Assembly: GCA_963839685.1 (NCBI GenBank)
Contig: CAWIVS010000011.1
Coordinates: 1,054,001 to 1,118,000 of the forward strand
Length of the DNA stretch: 64,000 nt
Direction: 5' to 3'
Source of the DNA: CADEED01 sp963839685
GTDB taxonomy: Bacteria > Pseudomonadota > Gammaproteobacteria > Steroidobacterales > Steroidobacteraceae
This document shows positions 11,145 to 19,059 of the stretch, in pieces. The translations under genes were made by a program, and so were the position numbers. A model generated the notes under the pieces. That model ran no database searches and was not told the DNA's origin. It worked only from the letters and a program-made list of their open reading frames with translations. How positions within the stretch are numbered: the first letter of the stretch is position 1; each line of letters opens with the position of its first letter.

Positions 11145-11340
11145 ACCGCAATATTGCCAGCGCGACGATGATGCAGAGAAGCAAGGCGCCGAGCGAGCCG
11201 CCAATCACCAGCGGCAGTCGGTGGCGCGGAAAACGCCCGAGCTCGCGGCGTTCAGCTTCGATCTTGCGACTGATGGAGATGCAGACCAGCGCGATGAGGA
11301 TCAGCGCACCGGCGGTGGCGATCCCGCGACCGGCGAGCAC
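11143..11340 (-). CDS. Small two-helix membrane protein inside the rpsU-dnaG operon
   Basis: This protein has 65 residues and starts with GTG at 11340. It has two hydrophobic helices (IATAGALILIALVCISI and LVIGGSLGALLLCIIVALAI) joined by a charged loop, KIEAERRELGRFPRHRLP. It begins 5 bases after the yqeY stop and precedes dnaG, so it is co-transcribed with essential genes. Its TAA stop coincides with the edge of the palindromic repeat. I do not recognise the family. Membrane location is clear from sequence; the role is unknown. Confidence 0.6.
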   Translation of the reverse strand: MLAGRGIATAGALILIALVCISISRKIEAERRELGRFPRHRLPLVIGGSLGALLLCIIVALAILR

Positions 11341-11345
11341 GCGCG

Positions 11346-11792
11346 TTAACCGCCGAGCTTGGCTTTGATGCGGGCGCCGACCGCGCCCATGTCGGCCTTG
11401 CCGGCCGCCTTCGATTTCACCACGCCCATCACCTTGCCCATGTCCTTGATGGACGCGGCGCCGGTCGAAGAAATTGCTTCGGCGATCAGGGCGTCGAGTT
11501 CGGCTTCGGAGAGCTGCGCGGGCAGGTAGGCCTGCAGCACGGTGATTTCGGCGTTTTCCTTGGCGACCAGGTCCGCGCGGGCGCCTTTCTCGAATGCGAC
11601 GACGGATTCCTTGCGTTGCTTGATCATCTTCTCGAGCACGGAAGTGACTTGGGTGTCATCGAGCGTGATGCGCTCGTCGACTTCACGCTGCTTGATGGCC
11701 GCCTGCAAAAGACGAATGACCGCGAGGCGATCCTTCTCTCCGGATCGCATCGCGGTCTTCATGTCTTCGGTGATGCGCTCTTTGAGCGTCAT
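11346..11792 (-). CDS. yqeY: GatB/YqeY domain protein
   Basis: This protein has 148 residues and is full length for YqeY. It begins MTLKERITEDMKTAMRSGEK with the typical DRLAVIRLLQAAIKQREVDE, followed by a helical C-terminal domain ending in MGVVKSKAAGKADMGAVGAR, the usual YqeY signature. The family is related to the tail domain of the GatB amidotransferase subunit and may bind tRNA; its exact role is unsettled. It lies 12 bases downstream of rpsU, the common order in proteobacteria. Confidence 0.93.
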   Translation of the reverse strand: MTLKERITEDMKTAMRSGEKDRLAVIRLLQAAIKQREVDERITLDDTQVTSVLEKMIKQRKESVVAFEKGARADLVAKENAEITVLQAYLPAQLSEAELDALIAEAISSTGAASIKDMGKVMGVVKSKAAGKADMGAVGARIKAKLGG

Positions 11793-11804
11793 CGGAGATG
11801 AGGG

Positions 11805-12023
11805 TCAGCTCGGGCGCGGACGCGCCGAGTATTCGCGCGGGCTGTTGCGCTTCAGGTGACGCTTCACGGCGGCAGCCTTCTTGCGCTTACGTTCCTGGGT
11901 CGGCTTCTCATAGAATTCACGACGCCGGAGCTCCGTTAACACGCCCGCTTTTTCGCACGCGCGCTTAAAACGGCGCAGGGCGGCATCGAAATATTCGTTT
12001 TCACGCACTCGAACGCTCGGCAT
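11805..12023 (-). CDS. rpsU: 30S ribosomal protein S21
   Basis: This protein has 72 residues starting at ATG 12023 (MPSVRVRENEYFDAALRRFK), with TTGAGG upstream as ribosome binding site. An in-frame extension to 12062 is not part of the family. The sequence is typical S21: RRFKRACEKAGVLTELRRRE, then EKPTQERKRKKAAAVKRHLK and a basic tail. S21 belongs to the platform of the 30S subunit and helps base pairing with mRNA at initiation. It is first in the rpsU-yqeY-dnaG-rpoD operon. Confidence 0.96.
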   Translation of the reverse strand: MPSVRVRENEYFDAALRRFKRACEKAGVLTELRRREFYEKPTQERKRKKAAAVKRHLKRNSPREYSARPRPS

Positions 12024-12086
12024 CGAAACCTCAACCCTTTGATCTGTCTGGAGTTTTGCCACAACCTGCCAGAGGCAGGGGTGGCG

Positions 12087-12114
12087 ATTCTATAGAACGG
12101 CCCCGGAAAATCAA
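12087..12114 (-). promoter_or_regulatory. Probable sigma-70 promoter for the rpsU operon
   Basis: On the minus strand, TTGATT (12109-12114) is followed by 16 bases and TAGAAT (12087-12092). This places the start of RNA near 12080, about 57 bases before rpsU. The -10 is good; the -35 is only fair. Confidence 0.5.
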
Positions 12115-12129
12115 AGCAGCAAGACAAAG

Positions 12130-12145
12130 CCCCGCTGAGGCGGGG
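12130..12145. other. Short GC hairpin upstream of tsaD
   Basis: CCCCGC TGAG GCGGGG forms a 6-bp perfect stem 16 bases before the tsaD start. On the minus strand it is followed by TTTGTCTTG, so it could be a weak terminator. On the plus strand it would sit in the tsaD leader. Its function is unproven. Confidence 0.3.
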
Positions 12146-12161
12146 GTCTCACTATTAATAC

Positions 12162-13214
12162 ATGCGCATCCTGGCCCTCGAATCCTCCTGCGATGAATCC
12201 GCGGTCGCGGTCTACGACGACGCGACGGGCTTGTTGGCCCATGAGCTCCACAGCCAGATCGACCTGCATCGGGTGTATGGCGGGGTGGTGCCCGAACTCG
12301 CCTCGCGCGATCACGTGCGGCGGCTGCTGCCGCTGGTGCGCTCGGCGCTCGCGCAAGCGCAAACCACGGCCGCGCAGCTGCATGGCGTCGCCTACACCGC
12401 GGGTCCGGGTCTCATCGGCGCACTCCTGACCGGCGCCGCGCTCGGGCGGTCGCTGGCCTATGCCTGGAACATTCCGGCGGTGGCCGTGCACCATCTCGAA
12501 GGCCACCTGCTGGCGCCACTGCTGGAAGCCGTGCCACCGCCGTTCCCGCACCTGGCGTTGCTGGTGTCGGGCGGTCACACCATGCTGATCGACGTTTCCG
12601 CCGTCGGCGACTACGCCGTGCTCGGCGAGACGCGGGACGACGCGGCGGGCGAAGCCTTCGACAAGTCGGCAAAGTTGTTAGGTCTGCCGTACCCCGGCGG
12701 ACCCGAGCTCGCGCGGCTGGCCGCGGGCGGGAAGTCGGGACGCTTCGAATTCCCGCGGCCGATGCTCGATCGCGCCGGACTCGAATTCAGTTTCTCCGGT
12801 CTCAAGACCGCCGTGTCGCTGGCGGTGAAGAATCATCGAGCCCTGGACGAGCAGGCCCGCGCCGACATCGCCGCCGGCGTGCAGGACGCCATCGTCGATA
12901 CGCTGGTGGTCAAGACCCTGCGCGCACTCGAGCAGACCGGGTACCAGTACATCGTGGTCGCCGGCGGAGTGGGCGCGAATCAGGCGCTGCGCGCGCGGCT
13001 CGACGCGGAGGCTGCGCGCCGGGGTGCGAAAGTCTTTTACCCGCGCATCGAGTTTTGCACCGACAATGCCGCCATGATCGCGGTCGCCGGAATGGCGCGA
13101 CTCAAGGCAGGCAGGCACGAGAGCCAGGCAATCCGCGCGCGGGCGAATTGGTCAATTGAAGAATTGGGGTCTATTTCGGAACTGGGGCCCGTTGCTGCAC
13201 CGGCAACTGGTTAG
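12162..13214 (+). CDS. tsaD: tRNA N6-adenosine threonylcarbamoyltransferase TsaD
   Basis: This protein has 350 residues. It catalyses the last step of t6A37 formation on ANN-decoding tRNAs, with TsaB and TsaE. It starts MRILALESSCDESAVAVYDD, followed by YGGVVPELASRDHVRRLLPL, the metal-binding HHLEGHLLAP, the glycine-rich LLVSGGHTMLIDV, GEAFDKSAKLLGLPYPGG, and a C-terminal FCTDNAAMIAVAGMARL with the conserved Asp. The last ~15 residues (GSISELGPVAAPATG) extend beyond the usual end. It heads a plus-strand run with folB and folK and is divergent from rpsU, as in many gammaproteobacteria. Confidence 0.96.
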   Translation: MRILALESSCDESAVAVYDDATGLLAHELHSQIDLHRVYGGVVPELASRDHVRRLLPLVRSALAQAQTTAAQLHGVAYTAGPGLIGALLTGAALGRSLAYAWNIPAVAVHHLEGHLLAPLLEAVPPPFPHLALLVSGGHTMLIDVSAVGDYAVLGETRDDAAGEAFDKSAKLLGLPYPGGPELARLAAGGKSGRFEFPRPMLDRAGLEFSFSGLKTAVSLAVKNHRALDEQARADIAAGVQDAIVDTLVVKTLRALEQTGYQYIVVAGGVGANQALRARLDAEAARRGAKVFYPRIEFCTDNAAMIAVAGMARLKAGRHESQAIRARANWSIEELGSISELGPVAAPATG

Positions 13215-13232
13215 ACGAGGACGATTCGCTCA

Positions 13233-13670
13233 ATGGCGCGCGACAAGACCAGCAGTGGTCCCAAGACCGTGATGATCCCGAGTTCGGTGGCGACCGAGAA
13301 GGGTGATCGCATTTTTCTGCACGGCCTCGCCGTGGATTGCATCATCGGTTTCATCGAGTGGGAGCGGCGCATCAAGCAGACCATCGTGCTCGACGTGGAG
13401 ATGCCGGTGGATTGCGCCCGCGCCGCGCACAGTGACGACGTCGCCGATACGCTCGACTACAAGAGAGTTGCCAAGCGGCTCATCGCCTTCGTCAGCGATT
13501 CGGATTTCAAGCTGGTCGAGACCCTGGCGCATCGTGCGGCCATGATGATCCTCGAGGAATTCAGCGTCGAATGGGTGCGGCTGTCGGTCAACAAGCCGGG
13601 CGCCATCCGCCACAGCAAGGACGTGGGCGTGGCGGTGCTGCGCACGCGCGCTGACATCAGCTCTCAATGA
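13233..13670 (+). CDS. folB: Dihydroneopterin aldolase FolB
   Basis: This protein has 145 residues and converts dihydroneopterin to 6-hydroxymethyl-dihydropterin in folate synthesis. The family core starts near residue 25 (DRIFLHGLAVDCIIGFIEWE), followed by QTIVLDVEMPVD, DTLDYKRVAKRL, LVETLAHRAAMMIL (the active-site Glu and the pterin-binding region) and VRLSVNKPGAIRHSKDVGV with the conserved Lys. A ~24-residue N-terminal extension is unusual. It overlaps folK by four bases (ATGA), so translation is probably coupled. Confidence 0.94.
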   Translation: MARDKTSSGPKTVMIPSSVATEKGDRIFLHGLAVDCIIGFIEWERRIKQTIVLDVEMPVDCARAAHSDDVADTLDYKRVAKRLIAFVSDSDFKLVETLAHRAAMMILEEFSVEWVRLSVNKPGAIRHSKDVGVAVLRTRADISSQ

Positions 13671-14192
13671 CCACGCTCAAGCCCGGCCACGTGCGTGTGT
13701 TCGTCGCGGCCGGCAGCAACGTGGAGCCCGAGCGAAACCTGGCGCGGGCCTGCGCGGAGATCGCGCACATCTGGCCGGACGCGATTTTCTCGCGCGCCTA
13801 CCGGAATGCCGCGGTGGGCTTCGAAGGACCAGACTTCATCAACCTGGTGGTGGGATTCTCTGCCGCCCAGCCGCTGGAGTTGGTGATCGACCGCTTGCGT
13901 GGCATCGAAACCAACTGCGGCCGACCGCGCTACGCGCCCAAGTGGGCCTCGCGCACCATGGATCTCGACGTGCTGCTGTTCGGCGATCGCATCGAGAAAA
14001 CCAGCGAATACACACTGCCGCGACCGGACCTGCTCAAGCGGCCCTACATGCTGGGACCGCTGGCGGAAATCGCGGCCGACGTCGTGCATCCCACGGCTGG
14101 CGCAAACCATCGGTGAATTGTGGGCGCAGTTCGATCGGGATGGACACACCATGTCGCCGGTGGCGATCGAACTGCCGCGCAGCGGAACCTGA
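13667..14192 (+). CDS. folK: HPPK, 6-hydroxymethyl-dihydropterin pyrophosphokinase FolK (frameshifted in this sequence)
   Basis: FolK transfers pyrophosphate from ATP to hydroxymethyl-dihydropterin, the step after FolB. The start overlaps folB. The first frame shows VAAGSNVEPERNLARAC, GPDFINLVVGF, LRGIETNCGR, RTMDLDVLLFGD (metal-binding Asp pair) and LPRPDLLKRPYMLGPLAEIA. It then hits an early stop at 14114-14116. The expected end, AQTIGELWAQFDRDGH, continues in the next frame to 14192. One extra base near 14095 (CCCACGGCTGG) accounts for this. Joined, the protein is ~175 residues, normal for FolK. Because folK is normally essential, a sequencing insertion is likely. Confidence 0.88.
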
Positions 14193-14198
14193 AGTCGA

Positions 14199-14954
14199 CT
14201 ACCAGGCGACGCTGCGGCCGCCATCCACGGCCAGCACCTGGCCGGTGATGAACGGTGCATGCGCGGCGAAGAACAGCGCGGTTCGTGCGATGTCGGCCGG
14301 TGTTCCCATGCGCTTGAGAATCGTACGTTCGATGACCTTGGCACGCATGGACGTGTCGCCCTGGCCTTCGGGCCACAACACGGGGCCGGGCGAGATGCCA
14401 TTGACCCGAATTTCCGGCCCCAATTCCTTGGCGAGCGAACGCGTGAGCATGTGCAACCCGGCCTTGGCCGTGCAGTACACGGTGTGGTGCCGCAGCGGGC
14501 GCAGGGCGTGGATGTCGACGAGGTTGAGGATCAGACCGTTCGACTTGCGCAGTGCCGGTGCCGCGGCCTGCGAGAGAAACAGCGGCGCCTTGAGATTGGT
14601 GCCCAACAAATCGTCGAACGCCGCCGGAGTGATCTCACCGACCTTGGTGGCGTAGAAGGTCGACGCGTTGTTCACGAGAACGTCCAGTCCGCCAAAGCTG
14701 CGCACCGCGAATTCGACCAGCGCCGGCAGGCGCGCGACTTCCAGCAGGTCTGCCTGCACCGTCGCGGCCGAACGCGGACGCGTCCCGTTGAGCTCCTGGG
14801 CCAGGGCCTCGACGTCGGCAGCGGACTTGCGATAGTGGATGGCAAGATTGGCGCCCGCGGCATGCAATTCGCGCGCGATGGCGGCGCCGACTCGCCGCGC
14901 TGCGCCCGTGATGAGCACCGTCTTGCCCGTTAGACTCTGGTTCTGTTCCGGCAC
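14199..14954 (-). CDS. Pteridine reductase-like short-chain dehydrogenase
   Basis: This protein has 251 residues and starts with GTG at 14954. It is an SDR with TGAARRVGAAIARELHAAG, the Arg-containing variant of the nucleotide motif typical of NADPH-dependent pteridine reductases (PTR1/FolM). It has NNASTFYATKVGEIT and the catalytic Tyr-Lys in VYCTAKAGLHMLT, and ends in FITGQVLAVDGGRSVAW. FolM-type enzymes reduce dihydrobiopterin or dihydrofolate, so the place beside folB-folK fits. It converges with folK and is divergent from the next gene, with only two bases between the starts. Confidence 0.88.
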   Translation of the reverse strand: MPEQNQSLTGKTVLITGAARRVGAAIARELHAAGANLAIHYRKSAADVEALAQELNGTRPRSAATVQADLLEVARLPALVEFAVRSFGGLDVLVNNASTFYATKVGEITPAAFDDLLGTNLKAPLFLSQAAAPALRKSNGLILNLVDIHALRPLRHHTVYCTAKAGLHMLTRSLAKELGPEIRVNGISPGPVLWPEGQGDTSMRAKVIERTILKRMGTPADIARTALFFAAHAPFITGQVLAVDGGRSVAW

Positions 14955-14956
14955 CG

Positions 14957-16168
14957 ATGCACTGTATGACTTCTGCCGCGTCCCTCACAACCCTCCCGCC
15001 GCTGAGCACCGTCGAGCGTGCGCATTCCGAGCGCGTATCGGCGCACATCCGCAGCTTCATCGCAGAGCAGGGCGGCGTGATCGGCTTCGACGCCTACATG
15101 CGGCTGGCGTTGTACGCGCCGGGCCTGGGTTACTACAGTGCCGGCGCGGCCAAGCTTGGCGGCGAAGGTGACTTCGTCACGGCGCCGGAAATCTCCAGTC
15201 TGTTTTCGCGCTGCCTGGCGCGGCAGGTCGCCGAGATCCTGCGGGAGACGGGCGGCGAGATCCTGGAGCTCGGCGCGGGACTGGGCACACTCGCTGCCGA
15301 TGTGCTCGGCGAGCTTGCGGCACTCGACTGCCTGCCGGATCGTTATCTCATCCTCGAAGTGAGCGCCGATCTGTCGGAGCGACAGCGTGCGCGGCTGGCG
15401 CAGTTGCCCGAGTCGCTCGCGCGCCGGGTGCAGTGGTTAGAGCGCTGGCCGGAACGCGCCATGCGCGGCGTGGTGCTGGCGAACGAGGTGCTCGACGCGA
15501 TGCCCGTCGAGCGCTTCGTGCTGCGCGATGTGAACGGTGAACGGCGGGTGCGGGCGCTGGCCGTGGCGAGTACCGGGGCGGGATTCGAGTGGCGCGAAAT
15601 CGCCGCTGCCCCGGAGCTCGAACACGCGGTGGCGGATATGGTCGAATTCCTGCCGGAGCCGTTGCCGGATGGCTATGTGTCCGAGGTGTGCCTGGCGTTT
15701 CAGCCGTGGATCGCAAGCCTCGCCACACAACTCGAGCAGGGCGTGGCGCTGCTCATCGACTACGGATTGCCGCGCGCACACCTGTACCACCCGCAGCGGG
15801 TCGCCGGCACCCTGCGGTGTCACTTCCGTCACCGTGCACACGACGATCCGTTCGTGAACGTGGGTCTGCAGGACATCACGGCGTGGGTGGATTTCACGCG
15901 CGTCGCGGAAGCCGCCGACAGTGCGGGGCTCGAGGTGCTCGGCTTCGCCACTCAGGCGGCCTTCCTGATCGGCGCCGGAATGGAGTCGCTGCTCAGTACC
16001 GAGATGCAGCTCGCGGCACAGGACCTGCAACGGCAGGCGCGCCTGGCGGGCGAGGCGCGCCAGCTGATGTTGCCGGGTGAGATGGGCGAAGTGTTCAAGG
16101 TGATCGCGCTGGGGCGCGGCTACCAGGCGCCGCTGTCGGGATTCGCGATCCAGAACCTGCCACTTTAA
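14957..16168 (+). CDS. SAM-dependent methyltransferase, MidA/NDUFAF7 (DUF185) family
   Basis: This protein has up to 403 residues. ATG 14957 and ATG 14966 are both possible starts. Family features are GFDAYMRLALYAPGLGYYS, GDFVTAPEISSLFSRCLARQ, ILELGAGLGTLAADVL (SAM motif I), VLANEVLDAMPVERF and LLIDYGLPRAHLYHPQR followed by TLRCHFRHRAHDDPF. In mitochondria NDUFAF7 methylates an Arg of a complex I subunit; the bacterial role is less clear. The promoter must overlap that of the divergent pteridine reductase. After the stop there is a short GC hairpin (about 16173-16193), too weak to call a terminator. Confidence 0.88.
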   Translation: MHCMTSAASLTTLPPLSTVERAHSERVSAHIRSFIAEQGGVIGFDAYMRLALYAPGLGYYSAGAAKLGGEGDFVTAPEISSLFSRCLARQVAEILRETGGEILELGAGLGTLAADVLGELAALDCLPDRYLILEVSADLSERQRARLAQLPESLARRVQWLERWPERAMRGVVLANEVLDAMPVERFVLRDVNGERRVRALAVASTGAGFEWREIAAAPELEHAVADMVEFLPEPLPDGYVSEVCLAFQPWIASLATQLEQGVALLIDYGLPRAHLYHPQRVAGTLRCHFRHRAHDDPFVNVGLQDITAWVDFTRVAEAADSAGLEVLGFATQAAFLIGAGMESLLSTEMQLAAQDLQRQARLAGEARQLMLPGEMGEVFKVIALGRGYQAPLSGFAIQNLPL

Positions 16169-16281
16169 GAGAATGGGGGCTGCCCCGGTTCTTTGGAAAG
16201 TTCCGCCCATTCGTCAATACTTTCGGCCGCTTGGTCAAACAACCTTTCACGCCGCCGGCGTGGATGGGCTATCTCCTGTCC

Positions 16282-16776
16282 ATGACAATGTATTTGTCCT
16301 GGCGCGTCATGATGGGGACGCTGGTGCTGTTCGCGGTCGGCGCGGCTCCGGCGGGCGAGGGCAAATTGCTTTTCTATCCGGAAGGTTACCGCCATTGGAC
16401 GCTGACGCGCTTTCGCCTGCAGGGCCCGGAAAGCCCTAACTACGATAAGCAGGGTGGTTTCCGGCACTACTATGCAAACCCGATTGCCCTCGATAGCTGG
16501 GGCCGGTTCAACGATGGCGCGATCATCGTGGACGAGCGCGTGCACGCGCGATTGAACGCACAAAAAAACTGGGAAGAGGCGGGGATTGCGCACGTGGCCG
16601 TGATGCGCAAGGACCGGAAAAATCACCCGGACACCGGTGGCTGGTACTTCAACATCTTCATCGACAGCGACACCACGACCGGACTTTCGGCCGACCAGGC
16701 CAAGGTCCGCTGTTTCGACGCCTGTCACGCCACGCAGGAAGCGCGCGACTTCGTTTTCAGCGATCCGCGCCACTGA
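16282..16776 (+). CDS. Cytochrome P460-like haem protein
   Basis: I chose ATG 16282 because it gives a clean signal peptide (basic start, VMMGTLVLFAVGAAPA, cleavage near APA-GEG). A frame extension back to TTG 16231 and inner ATGs are alternatives, and no start has a good ribosome binding site. The mature protein has LLFYPEGYRHWTLTR, DEGRIIVD-like GAIIVDERVHARL, HVAVMRKDRK and, near the C-terminus, CFDACHATQEARDFVFSD, the haem-binding end of the P460 family. The attachment site reads C-x3-CH instead of the usual C-x2-CH. P460 proteins are periplasmic, high-spin haem c proteins that oxidise hydroxylamine or bind NO. The family call is good; the activity is unknown. Confidence 0.75.
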   Translation: MTMYLSWRVMMGTLVLFAVGAAPAGEGKLLFYPEGYRHWTLTRFRLQGPESPNYDKQGGFRHYYANPIALDSWGRFNDGAIIVDERVHARLNAQKNWEEAGIAHVAVMRKDRKNHPDTGGWYFNIFIDSDTTTGLSADQAKVRCFDACHATQEARDFVFSDPRH

Positions 16777-16800
16777 GGCGTTAAGCTTCTGCCCGCCGCT

Positions 16801-17931
16801 ATGAACCTGCGCAAGATCAGGCCCTGGGCCTTCTACTTCCTCGCCTGGACGCTGATAGGGCTGATCTACTTTGCGCAGAACGTCACGCGGCGCTTCTACT
16901 GGGAGGATCCCAACCCCTGGCAGGACCTGCGTTACTGGAGCGCCAACATCTACATCTCGGCGCTGCTCACGCCGCTGATCGTCTGGGCGGGACGGCGCTG
17001 GCCCCTCGAGCGGCAGCGCCTCGGCCGCCTGCTGGCGCTGCACTTCCTGCTGAGTATTGCCTGGGCGCTCAGCAGGCTTTCGCTCGAGGCGACATTTCAT
17101 CTCACCTGGAACGAATTCTGGCCCATCCAGCCGCCGATCACGTTCAAGAGTGAGATCACGCTGCTGTTCATCTTTGGCTTTCACACCGCCGTCGTCGCCT
17201 ATTGGGTGGTGCTCTCCATTCAGACGGCGTTTCGCAATTACGAGCGCTTCCAGGAACGCGCGCAGGCGGCGCTGCGCTCCGAGCTGCGTGCCTCACAACT
17301 CGAGACCCAGGTGGCGCAGGCCCGGCTGAGCGCGCTCAAGGCGCAGTTGCAACCGCATTTCCTGTTCAACACGCTGAATGCCATTGTCGTACTGGTGCGC
17401 CAGCAGAAGGGGCAACAGGCAGAGGAAACCCTGGCGCGATTCTCCGACCTGCTGCGCGCCGTGCTGGCCGACATGGAAGCGCAGGAAGTCACGCTGGCGC
17501 GCGAGCTCGAATACCTGAAGCTGTACCTGTCGATCGAGGAGCTGCGCTTTTCGGACCGGTTGCACTTCGCAATCAAGGTCGACCCGGAGCTGCTCGACGC
17601 GGCCGTGCCGCACATGGGCCTGCAGCCACTGGTCGAAAACGCGGTCCGCCATGGCATCGGGACGCGCACGTCTGCGGGCATCATCGAGATCGACGCGCGG
17701 CGTATCGTCGGTCCAATGGGCGATCATCTGCACGTGAGCGTGCGTGACGATGGACCTGGCTTCAGCGCCGCGGGCGCCCATGGCGTCAACAGCGGCATGG
17801 GCCTGGGCCTCGCCAACACGCGCGCCCGGCTCAAGCAGTTGTACGGCGAGAACGCCGAGTTGCGCACCGAATCGCACGCGGACGGCGGCGCGGTGGTGAC
17901 CCTGGTGCTGCCCTTTCGGGAAACGAAATGA
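16801..17931 (+). CDS. LytS/AlgZ-type sensor histidine kinase
   Basis: This protein has 376 residues. Four hydrophobic helices occupy residues ~8-145 (for example WAFYFLAWTLIGLIYFA and LLFIFGFHTAVVAYWVV). A coiled linker follows, then the LytS-type kinase domain with LKAQLQPHFLFNTLNAI, the phosphorylated His being about residue 186. The ATPase part has LQPLVENAVRHGI (N box), VRDDGPGF and GMGLGLANTRARL. No separate sensing domain is present, so the signal is probably read in the membrane. Its stop overlaps the response regulator start by four bases (ATGA). Confidence 0.93.
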   Translation: MNLRKIRPWAFYFLAWTLIGLIYFAQNVTRRFYWEDPNPWQDLRYWSANIYISALLTPLIVWAGRRWPLERQRLGRLLALHFLLSIAWALSRLSLEATFHLTWNEFWPIQPPITFKSEITLLFIFGFHTAVVAYWVVLSIQTAFRNYERFQERAQAALRSELRASQLETQVAQARLSALKAQLQPHFLFNTLNAIVVLVRQQKGQQAEETLARFSDLLRAVLADMEAQEVTLARELEYLKLYLSIEELRFSDRLHFAIKVDPELLDAAVPHMGLQPLVENAVRHGIGTRTSAGIIEIDARRIVGPMGDHLHVSVRDDGPGFSAAGAHGVNSGMGLGLANTRARLKQLYGENAELRTESHADGGAVVTLVLPFRETK

Positions 17932-18683
17932 ACGTATTGATCGTCGACGACGAACCGCTGGCGCGCGAAGGCCTGAAACTGCTGCTGGCCGAGGAACCCG
18001 CGATCAGCTCGATCGCCGAGGCACGCCATGGTGCCGAGGCCGTCGCGATGATCGGTGCACGACGGCCGGACCTCGTAATGCTCGATGTGCAGATGCCCGA
18101 GATGGACGGGTTCGGCGTGCTGCGCGCGGTGGGCGCCGACAACATGCCGCCGGTGATTTTCGTGACCGCACACGACCAGTACGCCATCCAGGCATTCGAG
18201 GTGAATGCCATCGACTATCTGCTCAAGCCGGTGGCGCGTGAGCGGTGTTCACAGGCACTGGCGCGGCTACGGGAGCGCCTGGCGACGCAGGGACCCGACA
18301 ACCAACACGTGTTGTCGCTGCTGCAGCAGCTGTCCGCGCCGCCCAAATACCTGAAGCGCGTGGCGCTGCGCTCCGCTGGCAAGATTTCCTTCGTGAACAT
18401 CGAGGACATCCTCTACGTGCAGGCCGCCGAGAACTACGTGCAATTGCACCTGAAGGCTTCGCGTCACCTGTTGCACGTGCCGATCGCCACCTTCGAGGCC
18501 TCGGTGGATCCGCAGTTGTTCCTGCGCATCCATCGTTCACTGATGGTCAACGTGAAACACATCCAGGAGCTGGAGACCGGCGCGCACGGCGAATTCATCG
18601 TGGTGCTGAATGGCGGGGCGCGGCTGCAGTCGAGCCGGAGCTACCACGACAAGATCAAAGCCTGGGCTTCGAATCCGTTCTGA
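17928..18683 (+). CDS. LytTR-family response regulator
   Basis: This protein has 251 residues. The receiver domain has acidic residues in IVDDEP, the phospho-acceptor Asp53 in VMLDVQMPEMDGFG, then VIFVTAHDQYA and DYLLKPVARE. The C-terminal LytTR DNA-binding domain runs from about residue 145 to 248 (VNIEDILYVQAAENYVQLHL, LFLRIHRSLMVNVKHI, LQSSRSYHDKIKAW). It forms a two-component system with the overlapping sensor kinase. Targets are not visible; LytTR proteins usually bind direct repeats upstream of a few genes. Confidence 0.94.
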   Translation: MNVLIVDDEPLAREGLKLLLAEEPAISSIAEARHGAEAVAMIGARRPDLVMLDVQMPEMDGFGVLRAVGADNMPPVIFVTAHDQYAIQAFEVNAIDYLLKPVARERCSQALARLRERLATQGPDNQHVLSLLQQLSAPPKYLKRVALRSAGKISFVNIEDILYVQAAENYVQLHLKASRHLLHVPIATFEASVDPQLFLRIHRSLMVNVKHIQELETGAHGEFIVVLNGGARLQSSRSYHDKIKAWASNPF

Positions 18684-18688
18684 GAACT

Positions 18689-18967
18689 TCAGGCCGGCAG
18701 CGCGCCCGGCAACGACGCACAATCTTCGCTGCCGTTGTGATGCACGCCGTTGCTGCGCGGCTCGGGATTCACGAAGTCGGCGGGATTGAGTCCTGCCCAG
18801 TAACACAGAGCCGCAAGGCCATCCGCGTCGGGCCGCTTGTTCTGCGCCATGCGGGCCAGCGTCGATTTGCCGACGCCGATCTCGCGTGCCACCTGCCGCC
18901 ACGAGGCTGCCCGGGCGGTGCGCTTGGCGTTGACCGCTGCGTAGAATTTCTCGAATTCGAACTTCAT
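18689..18967 (-). CDS. Small helix-turn-helix (XRE-like) protein
   Basis: This protein has 92 residues from ATG 18967 (MKFEFEKFYAAVNAKRTARA). An ATG at 18988 adds seven residues and is also possible. It contains a helix-turn-helix: SWRQVAREIGVGKSTLARMA followed by NKRPDADGLAALCYWAGLNP, typical of short XRE-type regulators. The C-terminal 20 residues look disordered. It converges with the response regulator and lies between that gene and uppP. DNA binding is inferred from the fold; the target is unknown. Confidence 0.7.
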   Translation of the reverse strand: MKFEFEKFYAAVNAKRTARAASWRQVAREIGVGKSTLARMAQNKRPDADGLAALCYWAGLNPADFVNPEPRSNGVHHNGSEDCASLPGALPA

Positions 18968-19027
18968 GAGGTTCGAGTTTCGGGACATCACGCGTTTTGG
19001 TGAAGGGCTTTTTGACGAAATGGAGAA

Positions 19028-19059
19028 AAATGGGGACGAACGGCGAATGGTCCCCATTT
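19028..19059. repeat. Short inverted repeat, relative of the 11036-11144 element
   Basis: AAATGGGGAC (19028-19037) and GTCCCCATTT (19050-19059) are perfect inverted copies around a 12-base centre. The ends match those of the 109-bp element near dnaG. As there, the right edge merges with the TAA stop codon of the neighbouring gene, here uppP. Confidence 0.75.

Noticed and set aside
13150..13214. GGGGTCTATTTCGGAACTGGGG near the end of tsaD as another mobile repeat
   Set aside because: It is not an inverted pair and does not match the AAATGGGGAC element; it simply encodes the extended TsaD tail.
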